DNA of 64,000 bases, taken from contig VIRR01000550.1 in assembly GCA_008638375.1 (NCBI GenBank), positions 190,001 to 254,000 on the forward strand, read 5' to 3'. Numbering within the stretch: the first letter of the stretch is position 1; every line of letters starts with the position of its first letter. Both the position numbers and the translations under genes were made by a program. The DNA is from Nyssa sinensis. Taxonomy: Eukaryota; Streptophyta; Magnoliopsida; Cornales; Nyssaceae. Positions 1 to 12,265 of this stretch are shown here, piece by piece. The notes under the pieces are model-generated. The model was not told the DNA's origin and did not search any database. It was given only the letters and a program-made list of their open reading frames with translations.

Positions 1-987
1 AAATCAGATCAGCAGATCTCTAGGCTAAAAAAAATAGAAACTACTAAAATCTGAAATAGTAATTTCAGATTTTATTTGCAAAGAATAGAATTTCCTAATT
101 TATTCCATAGAAATCCGACAAGTATTAAATGTGAGAATTTACCTTACTTTAGTTCTATGATTGATGATGATAACTGGTTATGCATATGCGTCTTGGGCAC
201 TTGAATTTTGGTAGTCTTAATTTTCTTAGTCGAAAACATTGGGTTTCTAGTTTGCATACTCTTGATATCCTTAATAAAGTTTGTGAGGGGAAGAGAATTT
301 CATAGCAAAATTGCCCAGGTTACAAGGAGCCACAAGTGACAAGAGACTTCATGACCACATGTATACCCCCAATTGTATTGCCTCAAAATGCAAAATCTTT
401 TATGTTCATAGATTGGTTTATCGCGTAATGCATATCTGATTTGGTATTAGTCACCAGCACATCTTCTCATCACCTTAACTGTTTTAACTTTGCAGAAAGA
501 ATGGAGAGAGAGAAGGGATTAATTCAAGAAGAAAGTCAGCTGCGTCAGACGGTCACAAGAAATTTTGTAATCTGCTGCCGCCACTGCTGGTTGCTCCGAC
601 TATTCTGCTGCCAAAAAGATGTCATATCTGGCTGTCCATGGGACTTTATATTGCTCCATGTAGAATTTCCATAAAGTTTTTATTCTCAATCAATCACTCC
701 TGCTTTTCTTTTTTGGACATCTTCCATAACTTTATTAATTTGGATATTAAACGTGAAAACATGATTTATGTGTCATACTGTTCTTGAACTTGTGCATGAT
801 GATTTGTGTGGGATCTTTGTGGTTTTGTCAGTTTCTTATTTTTTAAATCAGTTGTTCAGTGATGCCCTTATTTAGATCTTGATTCTCCTTTGGATTGTGT
901 TTCTCATTCGAGTTTGTGTCTAATAAACTCAATTGAATCTTGGTCTTTTTTATGTTGGTGCCTACGTTTGGTTTAAACAAGTTTAAA
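1..987. other. Unassigned A/T-rich sequence
   Basis: I recognise no gene here. A 12-bp perfect inverted repeat with a 4-nt loop lies at 46-73. The open frames present are short and show no family motif. The segment could be the 3' part of a decayed copia element, because it ends in a polypurine-tract-like string at 988-1000, but I could not find pol motifs upstream. Confidence 0.3.
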
Positions 988-1003
988 CTTAAGGGGGAGT
1001 TTT
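988..1003 (+). other. Polypurine-tract-like site
   Basis: The purine run AAGGGGGAG at 991-999 is followed three bases later by TGTAGAATC, the arrangement seen at the interior/3'-LTR border of plant Ty1/copia elements. It is preceded by a GTTTAAAC duplication (971-988). I cannot find the matching 5' LTR or any pol sequence, so this is a suggestion only. Confidence 0.25.
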
Positions 1004-2434
1004 GTAGAATCAAAATCAATTGCGAATTCACCACTGTCGGGAATCAAATTTTGGGACACCATCGGGAATTGCATGGTCATCCTGCGGTTCAAGGAAGAAC
1101 TAAAACTTGGGTTGCTGGGATTCTAATACTTTTTTTTGGTAAGTTGGAATTCTAATACTTGATAATTTTATGTAGTAATTTTAGTTGGTATCTAATAGTA
1201 CTGATCTATTTAATTTCTTTATGTTGTTCTTGATAGCATTTACTGGAACATAATTTAAATCCGGAACGTAATTTAAATTATTCTGAAAGCTCATCTTTTG
1301 ATAATTGTCTAATGAAGTCATTCTATTTATTATATTTAGTAATTTATATCTATCTATTTGTATATATTATGGGGCCTGAATATGTAATGTACATCGTTTA
1401 TGTAACATTGACTATGTTTTATATTGTTCATCTTCGGATAATGATTTTTAATCCAACAATTTCATACATATACATTGATCAACGTTGTATTTTATATTGT
1501 GGGCTTCATGCATGTGGTTTTGTGTTAATTATGATTATTAGTTTGAAATTTGAGTTTTGTAGCACCTTCTATATCAAGTTGTGTTAAACAAAATGGAAGC
1601 AGAAAAAGTGAAGGTTCAAATAATTAATATTAATTATCAATAAAATGTAAAACCTCAAACATTGGCATGCATATATGCAGATCATATATTTGGAATTGCA
1701 TTTTTCTCTTTGCTTCCAATATTTGATATTTATTTCTTGATTGTGTGAAGCCTATAAGAAACTCCTATTTTAATATTCATGTGCCCTTCAGTCATCCATC
1801 AATTTTTTTTTTTTATTGTTGTCGTCAATCTAACAAGTTTAGTTATTTTTTTAATCTTGTCGTGGATTCAGTGTGAACAATTCTGCAGTTTTTTCCATAC
1901 CATGATCTGCCCATTTCCATCCTTAAAAATGCAATTTTTTTAATCATGTGACACAATCCAATTCTATTACAAAAGTTTTATTATAATAGGTGCTAACTAT
2001 AATTTTTTGCATATTGTCATTTGTCTTTGTGTTAGAATATGAGCGTTTAAATTGGAATTTGGATGAATGCAGAAATTATAAGTCACCATCACTGTGTTGT
2101 AGAAAACACCATCTAATAAACTGGGCTATAGCAACACATAACAAGGGACTCAAAGATTTTATTCTTTTTCTTATTATGTTACTCTTTTCAGCAAATCATA
2201 TTTGATTTAACAACATATTACTTGTAATAAAAAGGACACGTTGATTTCTCCTAGGCTATTTGACTTTATTTGACTTGTTAATTGTAAGATTCTTGCAAAT
2301 AGACAATCTGCAAGGCTGTCAAAAAAGCAAAAAATATGTTACATGAATCATCTGGAGAGGAAGGTGAAGATACTTCAACTGGAGGCAACCACCTTTTTTG
2401 CACAGATCATAGTTGTATAGGTATTTGATGCTGC
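1004..2434. other. Intergenic, no gene seen
   Basis: A/T-rich sequence with small ORFs of unbiased composition. If the site at 988-1003 is a real PPT, part of this would be a decayed LTR. No coding or RNA gene signal is visible. Confidence 0.3.
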
Positions 2435-2640
2435 ACATTTTCGACCCGCACACCGTGGCCCCTCGTGCAAGATATTGTCCGCTTTGGGCTCTGGGTTCTG
2501 GACCAAGCCCGCCCCGTAGGTTCTGGGTCATGGCCCGCCCCGCCCCACCCCCCACGGCTTTGTTCCTCCTGGGCTTTTACCCAGGAAAAGGCCTCTTGCA
2601 AGGGAGAGGGTGTCCTGTGCTTATGAGCGACAAGAGTTTC
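2435..2640 (-). repeat. GC-rich LTR/TRIM-like fragment
   Basis: This short GC-rich block stands out from its A/T-rich left flank. It contains the string GATATTGTCCGCTTTGGG at about 2471-2489, followed by 'ggctttgttcctcctgggct' and an 'agggagaggg' block. In my knowledge of plant repeats this order recurs in small LTR/TRIM-type elements. No second copy is in the window, so it is probably a fragment or solo LTR. It lies directly against the end of the transposase-domain pseudogene, which it may truncate. Confidence 0.4.
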
Positions 2641-3989
2641 CGACTCCTTTCCGACAAGCGACAAGAATCTGCCTTGCGCCCTTTTTGTGAAAACCCGAAG
2701 GCAGTCCCATTTTCAAAGCCACCTTCATGGCCTCTGAACAGGTGGGTGCTTCAGCAGGATTGAGGGGTGCCAAGATCGACCCCTCTTGAGCACCAGTCGG
2801 GTTTGAAAGAGATGTTCCTGGGGCAGCTGGGGCAGCTTCGGTTTGTGGCACTTGTACCTCGACAGGCTGAGGAGGTTCCGACCGAGTAGTCTTATTAGCC
2901 TCCTAAGCTGAAGCCTCAGCAACCTCCCGAGCCGCCCTCGAGATCACCCTCCTTTTCTTTTGCGCTAGGTCAAGGGGCGTCTGACGACGTTAGAACCTCA
3001 GCCAGTTTGGGCACCGATGAGGTCGAACCCCCAGCTTTAGCCTTGCTGGTCGGGACGTATCCGGCCAAAATAGACTTCTTCATTTTGGCAGCATCTTCCT
3101 TAGTCAACCCTGCCGCCATTAGGTTTTGAGGAGATAAAATCTGCTGGTGATGTCAGAAGGCAGGCTGCAAGAGTTGGTTATATTTTCTTTCGATTTCGGG
3201 AGTGAAAGGTGTCCTTTTCCACCTCTTTTTATCTGTAAAAACAACATAACAAAACAATTAGCAATTGTCCAAATAGAGAACAGATACATGAACATTATTG
3301 TATACCGAGCTGAGATCTAAAAGACTCACCACTGGGGCCGGTGTGCCGAGGAAAAAGACTCAGGTTGCCTTCATAGTCTTCTCGCTCCCAGCCTCCCCCT
3401 ACGAAAAAATACCACTTCTTTCATGTTTTGTTGGAAGAGGGTACCGAAGTCAGAGGTCGGTACCTCTGATCGAAACAAGTATAATAGAGCCCCTCCGAAG
3501 AGAGGAACTTCATATCTATATTACTGTGAATGAGGTCCAGATCTACTTGGACTCCATTCAAATGATCTAAAACTATAAAACCTAAAAGCTATCTCCAGCT
3601 GTTGACGTTTAGATCGGCGGGACAGATGTTAAAATATGTAAAAAATTCTCTAAAAAGATGTAAAGGGAGGCGTACGCCTAACTCAAACCATTCTAAATAA
3701 ACACAGATCCCCCCCCCCCCCGTTTAATGTCGGAGGGACGATCTGACGACTTGGGGACTCTACAGGATACATTCCTTGGAAACTGGTATTGCTTCCTAAG
3801 GGTTGACAATATCCCCTTCGTCATATAACTCTCACCCTCTTCCCTATGGGATGTGCTAACCTCCCTGTCACTGGACTCTAGGGCAGACTCAGAAGAAGAG
3901 AAAGATGAAGTAGAGGACGAAGACGACGGACCGTCTTCACCCTTGATTTCTGACTCAACCCTAACTTCTCCCATGTTGGAACCAGACAT
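2626..3989 (-). pseudogene. 'Gypsy-type transposase' domain protein, pseudogene
   Basis: The minus strand starts with MSGSNMGEVRVESEIKGEDG, then a Ser-rich stretch, then LRKQYQFPRNVSCRVPKSSD, which resembles the start of the plant 'transposase (putative) gypsy type' domain family (Pfam PF04195) of unknown biochemical function. Downstream, broken by frameshifts and stops, are a W/F-rich core (about 3360-3560), then TPFTPEIERKYNQLL, AAGLTKEDAAKMKKSILA near 3060-3120, and a Pro/Ala-rich segment ending SEAMKVALKMGLPSGF near 2690. A run of C at 3710-3720 breaks the frame. The residue order matches the family, so this is a decayed copy and not a chance ORF. Its left end meets a GC-rich LTR-like fragment. 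Family assignment is by eye. Confidence 0.55.
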
Positions 3990-4587
3990 GGTCGATTTGC
4001 TACGTTGAGAAATTAAGAAAACTGAGACAAAGAAGAAGAAGAAGAAGAATAAAAAGATGAAGCGAGAACAGAGCTAGAAAATAGAAAATTTTCGGTCGCA
4101 TATTTCAAAAAGGCAGTACGCAGTTGCCGGAAATCACCCTGAATTCACCAGGAGATTACACTCGAAAATACTTTGAGGATATTTGAAAGATGTAAACAGA
4201 TTTCGAATTGACAATCCTCACTATTTATAAAGCACATCGTTTAAAATACTTGGAGAACCGGGAAAGGCAATATTTAAATATCTCGAGAAGATCAAATAAA
4301 CGGCTGAAATAATAAATAGCCTTGATTATCAACACGACGGTCCGTGCGTTAATTATGTCGTGGCGGCTCGTGTTTCTTCGAAATACAAAAACAGATTATT
4401 AACGGGTGTACACGTGGCCTTTAGTGGTTGTACACTTGACCTTATAGAAACCTCAGCCTCAGTTCTATACGCGTTTTTTAGAACTAAGGCTTGGGGGGGG
4501 GGAGTAGCTGATGTACCAAAAATATATTCCCAATCAGGACCTGACGCGTGTCTAGCCTAGTTTATACAAAATTATCAAATAAATAAG
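3990..4587. other. Upstream region of the transposase-domain pseudogene
   Basis: Non-coding on both strands. It contains a GAA-rich stretch at 4031-4049 and a run of nine G near 4492-4501. It ends at the TATAT that flanks the solo LTR. Confidence 0.35.
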
Positions 4588-4592
4588 TATAT
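4588..4592. repeat. Target site duplication TATAT (left)
   Basis: These five bases directly precede TGTCACGCCCCG of the solo LTR and are repeated exactly at 8545-8549 after its terminal ...TTTACA. The motif is A/T-only in an A/T-rich region, so chance identity is possible. Confidence 0.6.
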
Positions 4593-7500
4593 TGTCACGC
4601 CCCGAATTTCCAACCAAACCCGGGGATGCGATTAAAACGAAATAAAAGAAAAAAATAAATAGACGAATAAATAAATAAATAACAATTCAACTGATTTAGA
4701 TACAGGCCTACATACATTCCTGTTTTATAAAATTTCGGCAGAACCTCCTTTGTTTTCTAAGCCTTTTCGCACCTAATATTTTGCAACAATTCACATATAT
4801 TAACAACAGTACATCCCATCCTCACTCGATGGCCACAATCTCATCAAATTAAAATATACATCGCCTAATTATACAACCGAAGACAATTAAATAGATACAC
4901 ACGTACATACGTTCACTTCGGTCAATATATATATATATATATATGTCTTTGGGCTTAAGCCCGTACATCATAATACATGCCTCACGGGCCAAATATCCTT
5001 CTAAGTTCGGGTTTCCTCCGCTCTGTGAGACTTCCCCAAGTCTCAGGTACCTGGAGTGTCATCTGAAAAATGTTGCCCACGAATAGGTCAGCTCAACTGT
5101 TAGTATGATACAATGCTAATGCAAGGAACAAAATGTAAGGCGTGGCATGTGCAAGTGTACATTTATCTCTATATGCCTTCTAAATCATCTATGCACGGTA
5201 ATAATAACAATCCACATGCCTTCCACATCATTTATGCAATATAACGACCATAATCCTGCATGCTTTCCAAATCATGCACACCACATAATGGTAATGAATC
5301 CATATGCCATCCAATTGTCCATGCAATGTAATGACAATGCACATGAACCACCCACACAACTCTATGCCACATGACAATGCATATGAAAGCACTCACACAA
5401 CTGTATGCCACATGACAATACATATGAAACACTCACACAACTCTATGCATGTCATGTCAACACTATGCATGTCATGTCTCGGTTTACGGATCGCTCCCGA
5501 TGGGTACCCGAGTAACCAACACCTGTTCACGGATCGCTCCCGTTGGGTCGCAGGCACCAATGCAATGACCAATTTTGGGTTTTTCACCACAGGATCTACA
5601 CCCTCATAATGCACAACACCTCGTGCTCAACCCACACTATGTCATCAATGAATTACACTATGCCAAATGCCATGGTTCCACCATGCAATGCCACATTCTC
5701 AACAGAACATTTCTTGTCAACCCGTGCAGTATGCTTTCAATAATGCAGCATATTTAAAGCAACAATATCATCCAAATCTCAAAACTTCTTCCACAAGCCT
5801 GTATGCCATGAGCAGTCAAATTAAACACATGCTCGATTCACACATTCACAATCTCATTAAGTCACAAAGAACACATAACTCTATAATGCACCAATATATC
5901 AAACTATCGCACCTTCCAAAACACATGATATATCAACACGAAAATAAGCCAAAACATAATAATTCAAACTCAGAGGTAAGATCCATCTTCACTATAGCGA
6001 CAAATCATCAATTAATTCAAAGCACATATCAGAGTACATAAGTTATCAATCCTAGATTCTTCAAGCAAGAATATCCTACGTGATTTCCTAATCATCAAAT
6101 CAACACATGTACAAATCAATCAACATGCAAATCATTCCTAAACTTACTCCTATTCGTTACTTAGCAAAATATCATACCTGACTAGGACATGTCTCAACCC
6201 TAGAAAGATGTGTCCACTACGTAGTCTCTGTACTGTATCTGACTAGAAGTTCTAGACAACCTCCTCTTTGTCCCTCGATGTTCCTAAAATCAAGCAACAT
6301 AACTCAGTTTATTTCTACTTGAATTATGCTATTCATCAAATTTTATGTCTTTTTATGATTGGTATTTCTTCCATTCAATTAACTTCTACCATTGAATTCG
6401 AAATGCCGAACAAAGTCAGTTTAGGCTTTCGCGGGATTCAATTTGGACGTTTGTACCAAAAAGGGCAAAATGGTCATTTGGTCCTTTCACGAGTTCCCTA
6501 TTCTCGAGGCCTCCCGTCGCAAATCGAACTCTACCATTGAGTCCGGAATGCTCAAAATAATAAGGTTTCACTATTCTTTTATTTTAATCTGAGTCCGTCT
6601 GACTACTCTTTGACTTAGGGACACTTTGATAATTTTACCCTTTAAATTATTATTTTATTAAATATTATTTTTATTCACTTGGGTCAATTCACAATTAACC
6701 CAACTTTCTGGGTATAATTAAAATCTCACAAGGTTCTATTCACTGCCCATGATTTTTCCAATTCCCTGTAAGTTTACATTGTTTTTCCCTTATAAGCCAA
6801 TCATTGGATAGCTTCTCCTTTTCAACCAAACATCTCCCGAACTCAAATTTAAAATTTTATCCATAAAGTAACAGTGTTGGGCAGCTATCTGAATGGTTGC
6901 GTTGGGTCGAACCTGACACGGTTTGGCCCAAATAAAATCACAAAACTCAGTCGCTAAGCCGTATTTCCTTCCCTCTAGTTTCTAGATTATTTTTCTGGAT
7001 TTCAATTTGTAATTCTAAAACAATTTCCATATTTAATGAAATTCCAAAATCAATCCAATTATTCATACTTCTAAAAATTCAAGACAAAAATTCAATATCT
7101 TACCCTGTTGCTACCTCTGTACAGCTCCTGTTCCACTCGCGGCCATAGGTATAAATATGTATAATTTCTCTGCTGCACGCTAACTTAATTTCTTCTAGTT
7201 TTAACACCACAAACTGCATTGGACAACAGCCACAGTCACTCACCAAACCTTCCAATCCATCCGGTCCTGCGGACTACTGCTTCTCTCAAGTTCTCCAGGT
7301 CTGCTGCTGCCATGAACTGCTTCCAATAAAACTCTAAACAACCCATTTTAATCCAACCCAACCAACATAAACAACACACATAAATACATACACACTGGCC
7401 TGCTACGCCATCGCTACTGCCACTGGATTGACATCCAAACTAAACCCCCCCACTCTTCACCGTTTCTGCTGCGCAACAAGTTATGCGCAGCACTGCTACA

Positions 7501-8544
7501 CACACAATTATATATCTATCTATATACACACCGATACACCTGCACCTACACATATACACCCACACAACCGTGACATCACCACAAATCGTCAGTGCGCAAG
7601 CGATCAAGATCGTTTGGCAACAAGCCCGATTCCATATCTGAATTTCCAATTTCCGTTATAAACAAAGTCACTGCTTCAGATCTGAGATTTAATCTTGTGC
7701 GAATTCTTCCCGATCTCTTCTATTTTAATCTCGATGTCACGACCGTCTGAATTTCACGGCTCAGCCATCTTTGTCCACTCGGAAGAAGCAGAACTTATAG
7801 GCGACTTCTGGGTTTTTGGGTCTCCACTGCGTCGAATCACCCTGTTCCCTGCAACGCGCCTTACTCTTGGCAACGCACCACCACCTGTAGGCACGGACGA
7901 CAGTCGACCCTCAAATCCAGCCCGTTCGATCTCAACACGGCTGACCGATTTAGCCGCAGAGACCTTCTCCCTCTTTCTCACGCTCCAGTAGCTTCGGCTG
8001 CTTCCCTCTTTTCTTTTTCCCTGATTCTAACTTCACCGACTCTCCCTTTTCTTTACCTTATTTTCTCTCTCCCTCTATTCATCACCCAGCCCCTTTTGTT
8101 TGACTAATTTCATATGAGATATTATATATATAATGCAATATATGTTACAGCACATGGGTGAGGATACCAACATCCTCTACTGTCGGCAGCCCACTTAAAA
8201 ACACACACCAATTACACACACAGTACATACTTCACACACACTTGACACTCATATATCACACGCACAGCCCATACGTACACATGCAACACCCTCCTTTTTG
8301 ACTTTTTCATTTCTATTTTCTCATTTTCTTGTTTTATCTCATTTTACTTTATTTTGCTTCATTTTATTTCATTTTATTTTATTTATTTATTTTTTTTTTG
8401 GCACACATGTATATACAATACTAATAACACACATTCACATAATGTGATTTAATTAAATTAAAAGTAATTAAGATTTAAAAAAATTCAAATATTGCCTTAT
8501 CAAAAAAAAAAAAAAAATTTATTCTAAAATTTCAGATCTTTACA
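4593..8544 (-). mobile_element. Solo LTR of a long-LTR Ty3/gypsy-type element
   Basis: A 3952-bp unit starting TGTCACGCCCCG and ending TTTACA (TG...CA), flanked by TATAT on both sides. There is no internal region, so it is a solo LTR, the usual product of recombination between two LTRs. It shares landmarks with the LTR pair at 29-44 kb: GGGG-type start, a 'cacgaataggtcagctca' block near 5080, 'cattgagtccggaatgc' near 6535, and a minus-strand start TGTAAAGA (compare 41042). Minus orientation is inferred from that pair. Inside are two short copies of 'cggatcgctcccg' (near 5487 and 5530), a (TA)n at 4926-4944, and a CT-rich/CA-rich stretch at 8000-8300. ORFs within are not credible genes. Confidence 0.7.
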
Positions 8545-8549
8545 TATAT
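8545..8549. repeat. Target site duplication TATAT (right)
   Basis: Exact match to 4588-4592, right after the LTR terminus at 8544. Confidence 0.6.
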
Positions 8550-9066
8550 CGCGATTATATCTTCTCGGTACACTCAGCAATGATCTAAGTTATTTCTTAG
8601 AATACCGAAGTCACTTCCAAATTACGTCGGTATGCCGACATCATAATGATGGGACAACCATTTACAAAATTACTGTGACGTGGGTAGTCATGATGAAATT
8701 ATTGCGGCCTGACAGGCGGCAAAGTCTAGCTCTGCCTAAAGGCGAAATTAAGTCCTAGCCCTACACAGCTGTAAACTCAGTGACAACAGTAACGTAAAAT
8801 ATCATGATGAAGTTGCTTCCACCGCCTAGCATTGAAATCAAAGCTCCATCAACCTAGAAATACACTGAGAAAGGTATGTACATAGGATCAGATTTTTCTT
8901 AACAAAAGAAAAAGACTGTTACATCAAGTTAGACACTTTTTACTCTATCTCATTTAACCATCGGAGTGGCTACCCACCGGAGCCCTTCCCGGTGGCATAC
9001 TGATCTTATTTCTTCGCAAGTTCCGTAGCAACTTGATAGGGCCTTGACGAGCTAAAAATTACAACA
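8550..9066 (-). repeat. LTR/leader-like segment of the older element
   Basis: On the minus strand this reads from a TGTTGTAATTTTTAGC start at 9066 through a 'ccaccgggaagggctccgg' and 'ctccgatgg' block (about 8955-9000). It precedes the solo LTR and, beyond it, the transposase-domain pseudogene in the same orientation. It is likely the 5' LTR or leader of that element. No partner copy is present. Confidence 0.4.
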
Positions 9067-9767
9067 TCAGTATTAATACTATTTTCTTCCAGAAAATGAG
9101 TATATGAATAAATTCTTGGTATGAAACAAAATTAAGGGTTGATTTTTACAAGTAATCATATATTTCTGCATGTCATTATTATGTAATGCATTTTTAGGAA
9201 GTCTAGAAAGGAAAGCAACGTAGTATTGCTTGAATCAAATTCAAGATTATTAGAAAGAACTGCTGCTAGACGTATTTCCAGCACTCTTTTTCCTTTTTCT
9301 GTTTATGTGATTAACACATGCCATTTCAATTGTTATAGTCAGACTGATGCAATTATGCATTTTTTAGGGATTTTATAAAATTCTTTGCCACGTTTAAAGG
9401 AGTGCTATTATTTGATTGACATCATGCAGAGTAATAACTCAGATTCTGGAAAATTTAGTCTTTTAAAGGAAATGAGTTGCCACCTATTTTAAGCCTTCGT
9501 TTGGATCATGAAAAAAATGAGGCAAAGAAAAGGAGTTGGAAAAAAAATGAATTTATTTGCGAACATGTTTATCTGACACCTATTTCATTGCATTATCCTT
9601 TGTAAGTGAAAGACTTTATGGTTCTAATTCTACATATGAGGTTACCATATCCCTTTTTATGTACAACTTGTGTTGGTTCATTTATTCTATTCTTTACCTT
9701 AATTTTAATGTTCATCTATGTATATATCAATTATTCTTTTTCAGGTTACTTATCTAATATAAAATTG
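9067..9767. other. Intergenic A/T-rich sequence
   Basis: No coding family or RNA gene visible. A 'cttcgtttggatcatg' string near 9496 resembles the ends of some plant MITEs, but I could not find its inverted partner. Confidence 0.3.
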
Positions 9768-10145
9768 AATTAATTACATTGATTTTTTTTTTAAATTTTT
9801 TGACAATTATATTAATCTCTCATTTCGGTCAATTTTGTTTTAAAAAATAACAATATTACCCATTTTATATATTTTTTTTTGTATTTTTTAAAAAATTTGC
9901 CCAATTTTTCCTAACTTTTTTTTTTATTTTCAAATAAATATTAATTAGAATCTTCTTTATTTAAAAAATATAAATTATTTATTTAAAATTTAATTTTATA
10001 TAAAATGGAAAAAAAACTCTTTAAAAAAAATACAAAAAAATAAAAATTGATAATTTTGTCATTTTCAAAAGAAAATTGTACCGAAAAGAATATTAGTATA
10101 ATTGTCAAAAATTACAAAAAAAAATTAATATAATTTACTTAATAA
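9768..10145. mobile_element. Foldback (MITE-like) element
   Basis: The first ~100 bp, with 'gacaattatattaatctctc' near 9801 and 'cggtcaattttgttttaaaa' near 9827, match the reverse complement of the last ~100 bp (near 10050-10140: 'cggtacaattttcttttgaa', 'gacaattatactaatattc' on the minus strand). The whole ~380 bp folds into a long imperfect hairpin with an A/T-rich centre. There is no ORF. Termini and target duplication could not be fixed by eye because the sequence is nearly all A and T. Confidence 0.5.
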
Positions 10146-11744
10146 AATTTTAACCGTCAAGCTTCAACGATAACAATAATAAAAAAAAATTATACACAAC
10201 ACATATTAAAGTTGCTACCTGATGGAGCAAGGAATTTATTGTGAATTTTAAATTAAAGAAGTATAAAATTTGATATTAATTAATAACATTTTAGATAAGT
10301 AACTAATCTTATTGATATAAAAAAACCTAGAAATTAGAAAAAGAAATTAATAAAAAAAAAAAGACATGAAAATATTTTAGACTAAACAAAATATTGTAAA
10401 AGTTTTAGATTATTATTTGTAACTAATTTTATGTAAATCATATAATTAATGGGAAAGGTTTTTAATTTCATAATAATATATATGACACAAATCTTTTGAT
10501 GCCCGCTCGACTGCTTTTGATTTGTTTACTTATTGGCTCAAAGTTACCATTATAATATTTGCAAGAATTAAATTTGTAGTTTTGAATAAATATTTTGGGT
10601 GGTATACTGCTTTGCATTAAATTCAAATATTTTGGTTGCACTTTAAGCCTTAAGGTACTTCTCAAAACAATCTTATGCTATTTTATCTAATTTGACTAGA
10701 ACAATGTCTAACTCTTGATTCTTAAGAATTAAGAATGACTAGAAATATTTTGTTTAATAAAAGTCAATTCTTACTACATTTACATGCAAAAAAGAAAAAG
10801 AAGCCAAAATCATATCAAATTAATTCAAAAGGATGAGGTTAATTTTCATTATCATATGTCCACTCTATTTCTCAATTTATTTTATTATAAGTACTATTTA
10901 ATTAAAAAATGCTTAAATGACCCAGGCCAATATATAAGAGATTATATATATATTTTTTTAATGTCTCCAATTCTTTTTCTTTTTATTTTATTTTTTAAAA
11001 TTTTAATTTTGTTCAAACTCTAATCTTTTCTAAATGGAAACTTTTTTTTTTTTATATCTTTATTATTTTTATTCGTGTGGCTGATGAAAGAAAAGTGATA
11101 GGTGGGATAAGTCATGAGAGTTTAGATGCAAAAAGCCATGGGAGTTTTATTCATTCAATTTTTTTGGGGGTCATTTTTTGATATTGTTTAAAAGAAAAGG
11201 AATTATATACAAAAATTACCCAACCAAAAAAAAGGGTTGGGCGTAGAAATTTAAAAATTGGGACTCAAAAGTGAAAGAAATGCGAAACAAAAATTAAAAG
11301 ATAATAAATAGAAAAAATCTTTAAAAAGGACAAAAAGAGTGGTCAAATATTAAATAATGTGATGAAGTGGGACTCAAAAGAAAAAAGAAAGAAAGATAAA
11401 TAGAGCAATTTAAGAAAAAAAGAATAATAGTGTGACTAAATTGTTTTAGAAAAAGAAAAATACTTTCAAACTATATGTAAAAATATAACGAGACTCTAAA
11501 AAAAATTTTTAAAAAAAAGAGAGAAAAATCTCCTTAACACCCAATAATTATTTTCAATTATAAGTTTAGAATCCCAATTTGTGAAAAAAGTTAGAACTAG
11601 AGAAGATTTAAAAAAAAAACTAAAAAGTCAAGAATTGTATAAAAAGTGATTATAAGGAGACTGATGAAATAAAAATGATTAGTATAAAAAATAAATAAAA
11701 AGTTTGATAATTGATACAAATCACTCATTTAATTAGTTATTATA
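10146..11744. other. Intergenic A/T-rich sequence
   Basis: Long A and T runs, no credible ORF. From about 11260 on, 'gggactcaaaa' strings recur (11260, 11370) and resemble the start of the tandem units that follow, so the array may once have extended further left. Confidence 0.3.
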
Positions 11745-12223
11745 GTCAGATTATTTTTTTGTTCTTATATTTTTTGGGTATTCCATTTAAATTGGACTTC
11801 TAATCTAAAGAGTAGGACTCAAAAAATTAAAGAAAAAAGAGACAAAAAAAAAAAAAAGAGAAAAAAGTTGGGACATAAATATGTTTTTAAAAAGTGGAAA
11901 GTTTTCAAAGTTAAAAGAAGTCATGCATGATATTAGTTTTAAAAATAAAATATTATGTTAAAAAGAAACGAATTAGTACTAATGTTTTGCATTCAAGTTA
12001 AATGCTTTAAATTCTTTTAATTATTATAATTTTAGGACAATACATTGTATTTTATTTTATTAGTAAAACCAATTAAATGCAGAATATATGTGAATCAATA
12101 AGACAAGATATATTATTATTTTTGATTTATTAATTGATCACGTCCCAAAATTTCATTAAATCTTGATGAACTTTTCTACTATGCTATAATACATTTAAAA
12201 AGTATTAATACTTAGTAGTTCTC

Positions 12224-12265
<42 letters not shown>

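Larger units (their letters stand above)
2626..9066 (-). mobile_element. Degenerate LTR-type element, split by a solo LTR
   Basis: I group the minus-strand pseudogene at 2626-3989, its upstream region 3990-4592 and the segment 8545-9066 as one old element interrupted by the solo LTR at 4593-8544. The segment 8545-9066 carries, on the minus strand, a 'ccaccgggaaggg...ggtgggtagccactccgatgg' arrangement typical in my experience of leaders/LTRs of elements encoding gypsy-type transposase-domain proteins. It ends at TGTTGTAATTTTTAGC (minus strand, 9066), a possible LTR start. No second LTR copy was found to the left, so the element boundary is inferred. Confidence 0.4.

Noticed and set aside
1312..1587. 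91-codon open frame rich in Ile/Tyr/Val
   Set aside because: A/T-rich translation with hydrophobic bias expected from composition; no start context or homologous motif seen.
5147..8000. Numerous frames of 60-124 codons on both strands
   Set aside because: All fall within the solo LTR 4593-8544, overlap each other on both strands and have no family motif.
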